Source: Callorhinus ursinus
Lineage: Eukaryota; Chordata; Mammalia; Carnivora; Otariidae
DNA length: 64,000 nucleotides
Reading direction: 5' to 3'
Assembly (NCBI RefSeq): GCF_003265705.1
Contig: NW_020312817.1
Location: 28,175,525 to 28,239,524, forward strand
A model generated the notes under the pieces. It saw only the letters and a list, made by a program, of their open reading frames with translations. It searched no databases and had not been told where the DNA came from. Shown here one piece after another: positions 58,384-64,000 of this stretch (positions are counted from its first letter, which is position 1; the number at the start of each line of letters is the position of its first letter). Made by a program: the position numbers and the translations under genes.

Positions 58384-58900
58384 ATTTGTATGCATGTGTG
58401 TGTGTGTGTTTTATCACTTGGGTTAAGAGGAGACAGAAAAAATAAATAAGGTAAGTTAAATGAGATAAAACTCAAACCAGTGGAAATTTCTTCAGTTAAA
58501 AAATGGAGAAACTATTCCAACAAGTGGACAATATTATTGAATAAATTCTCTGATGTTGTAATTCTGGCCAGATGAGGAAACATTGTCCATTATACAAAAA
58601 TTAAATGGGTTGATTACCCAAAAGATACCCAAAGAGTAGGGGTTCATAGGGCGTTCTGGCAGAGGGAAGGAATTTACTTTTTTATATCTTTGAACTTTTC
58701 AACATTTCCAAGAAGTAATTAGAAAAAGATTGAGAGTTATTTGCAGATGGCTCAGTGATAGAAAAGAAATGATGATAAACACAACACTTAGATTTCCATT
58801 GGTTTTAATAGGATCCTTGTCAATAGAATACAATACAAATGACACATCCTTAATCACTCTGTATTATCTTGCCATATAACTGTTTATTTTTTCAATTCCA
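58384..58900. other. No recognised gene or repeat
   Basis: A short (TG)n lies at about 58396-58410. Nothing else identified. Confidence 0.4.
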
Positions 58901-59035
58901 ATTTCAATTTAATTTTTTAAATTTAATTTTAACTAAGTTATTTATTTTTTTAAGTGTACAACATAATAATTATAGCAAAATTATTACCACAATAAGTTTA
59001 ATTAACATCTATCACCTTACATAGTTATAATTTTT
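58901..59035 (-). mobile_element. L1M 3' end, minus strand
   Basis: A T-rich tail (58885-58945) is followed by gtgtacaacataataattat, attaccacaataagtttaat and catctatcaccttacatagt, the reversed 3' UTR of an old L1. A second L1 follows directly. Confidence 0.7.
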
Positions 59036-59644
59036 GTTGTTGTTGTTGTTTTGAAGTTTTTATTTAAATTCCAGTTAGTTAACATACAGTGTAATATTAG
59101 TTGCAGGTGTGCCATATTGTGATTCAGCACTTCTGCTCATCACAGGTGTACTTCCTAATCCCCATCCCCTATTTAACCTATCTCCCTACCCACCTCTCTC
59201 TGGTAACCATAAGTTTGTCCTCTATAGTTAAGAGTCTGTTCCTTGGTTTGCCTCTCTTTTTTCCCTTTGCTCATATCTTTTGTTTCTTAAATTCCACATA
59301 CAAGTGAAATCATATGGTATTTGTCTTTCTCTGACTGATTTATTTCACTTAGCATTTATATGCTCTAGCTCCATCCATGTTGTTGCACATGGCAAGATCT
59401 CATTCTTTTTTATTGCTGAGTAATATTCCAGTATATACGTGTGTGTGTGTGTGTGTACACACATATATATGTTTATATGTGCATATGTATGTACACTGCA
59501 CCTTCTTAATGCATTCTTCAGTCAATGGACACTTGAGCTATTTCCATAATTTATTATGGATTGTAGATAATGCTACACTTCTGGGTGCATGTATCCCTTT
59601 GAATTACTATTTTTTGAGGATGCATTATCTTATATTATCACTTG
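59036..59644 (-). mobile_element. L1 3' region, minus strand (older carnivore-era copy)
   Basis: The tail is a (TTG)n run at 59035-59050. Then taaattccagttagttaaca, acatacagtgtaatattagt, ttcttaaattccacatacaa, gtctttctctgactgattta, ctccatccatgttgttgcac and atggacacttgagctatttc follow the reversed L1 3' UTR and ORF2 end. A (GT)n tract lies at 59439-59456. Confidence 0.82.
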
Positions 59645-59790
59645 TTTACCTATGTATAATTTAGCCCCCCACATTAGGATATAACTTCCTTAAGAAGAGT
59701 AATTTTGTCAGTGATATTCACCACTGTGTTCTCAAGTGCCTGAGAAGATTTCAATATATATTTGCTGAAAGAATAAATATAAATGAATAC
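59645..59790 (+). mobile_element. L2 LINE 3' tail
   Basis: ttaggatataacttccttaa, gaagagtaattttgtcagtg and tttgctgaaagaataaatat match the L2 3' end with its TGAA-like tail. Confidence 0.6.
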
Positions 59791-61129
59791 ATAAATCTAT
59801 AACAAAAACATTGAAGTTCATGTGAAGATTGTTCTAGGTCATAAGTAAATTGCATATATACAAAGTAGAGGAAACTTATGTTGATGTTCTTCCAACTGAC
59901 AAGTCTTAATTTAGGAACTGCTTTATGAAGAACAAAAACCAAAGAAAAATATTATGATTTTAATTGATCTGAAGCTTAAAAGGAACCAATGGGTACTTAA
60001 ATGTGAATACAATCTTGAGTAGCATGAATTAAAATAGTCTTGTGGATAAGAGAGATAATAGCCTCATTATGTTTTATATTAATCAGAAATTTTCTTAAGA
60101 ATGGTGTTTAAATTAGGTCATTTTTACTAACCTGTCTTCAGAATATCAGTATAAAAGTGAGGAGGAATCTAGAAATCATGTAATTTTGGAGACGTTTAAG
60201 GGGATTGAACTGAAGAATTAGAAGACAGAATTCAAGGCAGTCACTGCTGCTGAAAAATGACAAAGGAATCTCCGAAAGTGGAGAATCAGAGAGGAGGAGC
60301 TTCATGTTCTATGTGTGAACTTGTCCATGTCTCTGGATGACACCTGAAATATTCATGCAATGGGCATATTCCAAAAAGGTTAGCTAAGGATAGAAGATTT
60401 GAACTAAGATTGGAGATGCTAACCAAGAGACAGAGTTTGCTGTTTGAGTTTAGCCAAGTAAACTATCTACAAAAGCAAAAAGCAAACCAAAAAGCAATAC
60501 TCTCCAGGGGAATATAACAGAATCTGGAGTTTCCTGAAAACCTAAAATCAACAGACCAACTCTGAAATGACCCAGATATTTTTCATGGCACATTAGTGTT
60601 CTGGATCTCCTTCTTCCTTGTATGTTGTTTTGATAAATTCCTTAGTAGTCTTGTCTTCCTTGCTTCCAAATGTAGGCAGTAGCCATAAACTGGCATTTAA
60701 CTTTCTGTATTTCTGACTCTAGTTATTACCTAGGGAGGCTAATATATTGCTTTTTTTCATGCTATTTGAGGGTTCCAACTGAACTTGCTAAATGGATGGT
60801 TCTAAAAATAGTAATCTCCAAGCTTATTTTCTTTCTTGAGCCTTAGTTTTGAATATGTAAATATTTCTTTGATATCTCCATTTGATTTATTCATTTTAAA
60901 TAAAAGGAGTTTCTGGTCTAGTTAAATGGAGTCCTATCATAAATTCTAGAGCCATCTTTGCTCTATACCTTTTAAAATTTTTTCTGAATTATCTATCATC
61001 AACTCCTTGGACATATCCCATTATTGAGCCTATTGTGCTTTTGTTTCCTTCTGGTTTAACTGCCACAACCATAACTTTGAACTTCATAAATTTATAGATG
61101 AATTACTCTAGTGGATCATACTCAGACTT
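59791..61129. other. No recognised gene or repeat
   Basis: AT-rich. The 63-codon minus frame 59751-59942 starts here and shows no motif. Confidence 0.4.
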
Positions 61130-62165
61130 TTGGCATTCTACATATTGTTGCTAAGTTATGATTACAATGTCCTATTTTCCTCTGCCCAAATTCTCACCCT
61201 TATTATTATTCCTTCATAATCAGAGTGACCTTTTATTTTTTTTATTTTTTATTTTTTATTTTTTAAGATTATTTATTTGTCAGAGAGAGAGAGAGAGAGA
61301 GAGCAGGAGCGGGGGAGCTGCAGGCAGAGGGTGAAGCAGGCTCTCTGCTGAGCAAGGAGCCCGATCCAGGACTCAATCCCAGAACCCTGGGATCATGACC
61401 TGAGCTGAAGGTAGACACTTAACGGACTGAGCCATCCAGGTGTCCCCAGAGTGACCTTTTAAAGTACAAATCTGCTTATATATTTTTCCATGTTAAATGA
61501 AATTACTTGATTGTCTACCAAATAAAGTTCAGATTCCTCTCCATGGCATTCAAGCCTTCTGATTCATTGTTGTTATTTCAGATACTGCCTCTCTTCACTA
61601 CAGAACTTATGCCTCAGCTCTATGGAAAGACATTTCATTACCTAAATGTGTCATGCTCAATTCATACTTCCATGCTTTTATGTATCTTCTCTTTTCTTTG
61701 CAGCTTGGCAGACTCCTACATGCATTAGATTCCACTCAGAAATAACCTCCTCTGAGAAGTCTTCTTTGACACTCCCCAACCTCCAGTCCAGAGAGACAGG
61801 TGAAAAAAACACCCTTTAGTTATGTAAAATACTGTTTGCCAGAATTGACTTCTCTTCATTGAAAGTCCCTCTTCCCTTGGCTCTCCTGATTTTCTTTTGA
61901 TTTTTTTCTGTCCCTTCTTGACCTATTTTGATGTCCATCTATGAGTGAGTCTTTCACTATATTGTCTTTAGCACACCCTATTTACTTTCAGAAAACTTTA
62001 TTCAATTTTAATTATACATTATTTCTACATATTTGTTGTCTATCAATCCCCCGCTCTAGATTATAAGTACTATGGTGTTTCCCCATGGTGTTTTTACCCC
62101 ATCTCTAGCACAATGAGAGATGTTTAAAACATTCATTTATTAGTTGTTGAGAAAATAAATAAGTG
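61130..62165 (+). mobile_element. L2 LINE 3' segment, interrupted by a SINE
   Basis: Left of the SINE: tcataatcagagtgacctttt. Right: aagtacaaatctgcttatat, gtctaccaaataaagttcag, gcattcaagccttctgattc, aataacctcctctgagaagt, acctattttgatgtccatct and ctctagattataagtactat, all in L2 order, ending with atttattagttgttgagaaa. The 73-codon frame 61507-61728 is L2 translation. Confidence 0.7.
61221..61461 (-). mobile_element. SINEC, minus strand, exact 15-base TSD, inside L2
   Basis: Body 61236-61446; target duplication cagagtgacctttta at 61221-61235 and 61447-61461. A tail made of (attttttt)n-like units is followed by a GA tract; the head is tgagccatccaggtgtcccc, somewhat diverged. Confidence 0.96.
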
Positions 62166-63281
62166 CATGCACAAAACATTTTAACTTAAATATCTCTTTT
62201 ACTAGATTATGAATTTCTTAAGGAATATATAGTGTTTTATTTTTCTTTATATACCTAGTTTTTATTATCATGCTGATACCTAGCATGTACTAAACATATT
62301 GCTAAATAAAATTAAAATCATGAGATAAGAGTATGTGTGTGAAGAGGGAAGGAGAGAGTAATCTGATTGGAAAGTGGTGGAGGAGGAGATTAGGCAAAGA
62401 ATCCACAACTACTTAAAAGCAGTTTTATGTTATCTTTATTTCTAAGATGAGAGAGAGGAATAGGGATTCAGGCATACTGATTAATAGAAATTAACATTTT
62501 ACTCATCCTAAGTATGGCAAATCTCTGTTATAACATAAAATGTTTTACATATTTCACTCATGAAAAGATAGAATTAATTATACTCAAAATTACATGACAG
62601 TGTGTACCTCATATCTACTACTAACAAATATAGATAGAAATGTAACTTGTGAATTGGGGAAAGCTGGGGATGGTGGGGAGGCAGTGGTATACTTAAGTTC
62701 TATTTAGTAAGACTGTTTCATTCCTGGGAATGTGACCAAATGAGTTTTGTAATTTTTCTCTTGTAGATTAGCTTTTAAAAAATCATTAAAATATATTAAA
62801 GCTATCACACAATTCAATAAAATTTACTTATAAAATAGCAAATTTAAAATCAGAAACCAGGTTATCAGTGAAAAGAGGAGTATAAAAGTAGAATTGAATT
62901 ATTCAAAAGCAGAGGATTCTTTTTTCCATTGCCTTAAACAGTGTTTTGGTTCTCCATACCATGGGTGAATTGAAAGCAATCAAAATATCATTTTTTTTTT
63001 CTATTGACTATGAATCTTAAAAGTTTTATAGGGAGCCAAATAGAAATGTTTAGCCTTGTGACTCAGAAGAACATGCTGTCCCTGAAGCCTGACTTGGCAT
63101 CACCTTAGGTATTACCTACTCTGATTCCTCAGTGCTTAGGCCCTGTCCTGGGACAACAATGTCTCTACTCTTGGTCAGCTGGAGATAATGATCTCATTTA
63201 CTGTAGCCCTCTGTCCTTAATGTCTGTCTGTGATCAGGGCATTTGTCATTACCAGATACAATGATCAGTTCCATCACCCAT
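62166..63281. other. No recognised gene or repeat
   Basis: AT-rich; a T-run of 10 lies at about 62991-63000. Nothing identified. Confidence 0.4.
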
Positions 63282-63656
63282 TGTTATGGACTGAATATTT
63301 GTGTCTCTTTTCCCTCCACCCTGCCCCAGTCATATGTTGAAATCCTAACCTCTGATGTGATGATATTAGGTAGTGAGGCCTTTGGGAGGTATTTAGGTCA
63401 TGATGGTAGAGTCCTCATGAATGAGATTAATGCCCTTATAAGAGAGCTTTCTAGCTCTCTTACTGCCCTCTGCCATGTGAAAATAGAACCAGAAGACAGC
63501 TATCTACAAATCAAGAAGCAGGCTCTCACCAGGCACTAGATCTGCTGCATCTTGTTCTTGGTCTTCCCACTCTACAGAACTGTGAGAAATAAATGTTTAA
63601 GCCGCCCAGTCTATACTAATTTGTTATTATAGCGGTCCAAACTGTTGACTAAGACA
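63282..63656 (+). mobile_element. MST-type MaLR (ERVL) LTR
   Basis: Starts tgttatggactgaatatttg and ends gactaagaca, near full length. Internal landmarks: tcatatgttgaaatcctaac, gtgaggcctttgggaggtat, tcctcatgaatgagattaat, aactgtgagaaataaatgtt. The AATAAA is at 63589. A perfect 8-base hairpin agagagct-ttct-agctctct is at 63441-63460. No 5-base TSD is obvious. The 98-codon plus frame 63243-63539 is a chance frame within it. Confidence 0.88.
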
Positions 63657-64000
63657 CACAGTTCTCCATCATTGTCTCTTCTGTTCTGAATTTTACACTG
63701 AATTCTCTCTATATCTTTTTCCATGTTGTTAGTCTTAAGGGGTTTGAGTTTTCTCTCTGCCTCACAGTTCAAATTTGATAAGCTCCTAATTCTTCACTCC
63801 TTTGGCTTAAGGGCACTGGGGCACCAGGGCGTCTTGGTTTGTCTTCTTGTGATGCCAGTTGAGATCATCCCAAGCATGAGGAGAAGCCTGACACAGTTGC
63901 CTTATCTATGGGGTTAGATATGGGAGCTTCACATTAAAGGTCATAAATAGGCAGGCAGGTAGGAAGAGCTCCTGTAAAGAGCATGCCTACCTTGAGAGTC
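63657..64000. other. No recognised gene or repeat
   Basis: The 64-codon frame 63723-63917 is of chance length. Nothing identified up to the window end. Confidence 0.4.

Overview
This window looks like non-coding nuclear DNA from a carnivoran mammal, most likely an arctoid (bear, seal or weasel relative). The main evidence is fifteen copies of the tRNA-derived carnivore SINE (SINEC/Can-SINE). Their arctoid-type body carries the gctccctgctcagcggggag core and the caaataaataaataaaatctt tail, not the canid SINEC_Cf body or the feline body. Carnivore-type L1 ends support this: a 5' UTR at the left edge and 3' UTRs at 8.9-9.2, 23.6-23.8 and 41.9-42.9 kb. The order and species are inferred from repeat families I recognise by memory. 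No database search was run.

I find no convincing protein-coding gene, tRNA, rRNA, CRISPR array or operon. The longest open frames (up to 154 codons) are mostly pieces of L1, L2, SINE or L1 5' UTR. The window reads as a gene desert or the inside of a long intron. If it is intronic, the strong excess of minus-strand SINEs (13 of 15) would fit a host gene on the plus strand, but nothing here proves one.

Layout: 1-1.23 kb, 5' end of a minus-strand L1 that runs off the left edge; 3.4-3.9 kb, a probable ERV LTR; 5.3-5.8 kb, an ancient L1 piece; 6.25-6.7 kb, an MLT1 LTR; 7.95-10.5 kb, a decayed L1 ORF2 interrupted by a younger twin-primed (5'-inverted) L1 with a 13-bp target-site duplication; 10.7-11.5 kb, a hAT element and an L2; 14.2-17.05 kb, L2 and MIR; 17.8-19.5 kb, old LTR-like repeats; 20.9-31.5 kb, the main SINE cluster, plus an old L1M 3' region with a young L1 tail inserted; 31.5-36.4 kb, an LTR, MIR, MER20, MER5 elements and a small MITE; 40-41.4 kb, L2 and MIR; 41.9-42.9 kb, a 5'-truncated L1 with a 17-bp duplication; 43.5-51 kb, five more SINEs and L1 tails; 51-64 kb, sparse L2, MIR, MLT1 and MST LTRs, L1 tails and two SINEs.

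The best-supported content is the nested insertion history: many insertions have exact target-site duplications visible on both sides. I see no previously undescribed biological system. The observations most worth checking are antisense open frames in the L1 5' UTR, the nested twin-primed L1, two SINEs sharing one target site, the SINE strand bias, a 17-bp hairpin repeat and an unexplained pair of overlapping minus-strand frames near 37.1-37.45 kb.
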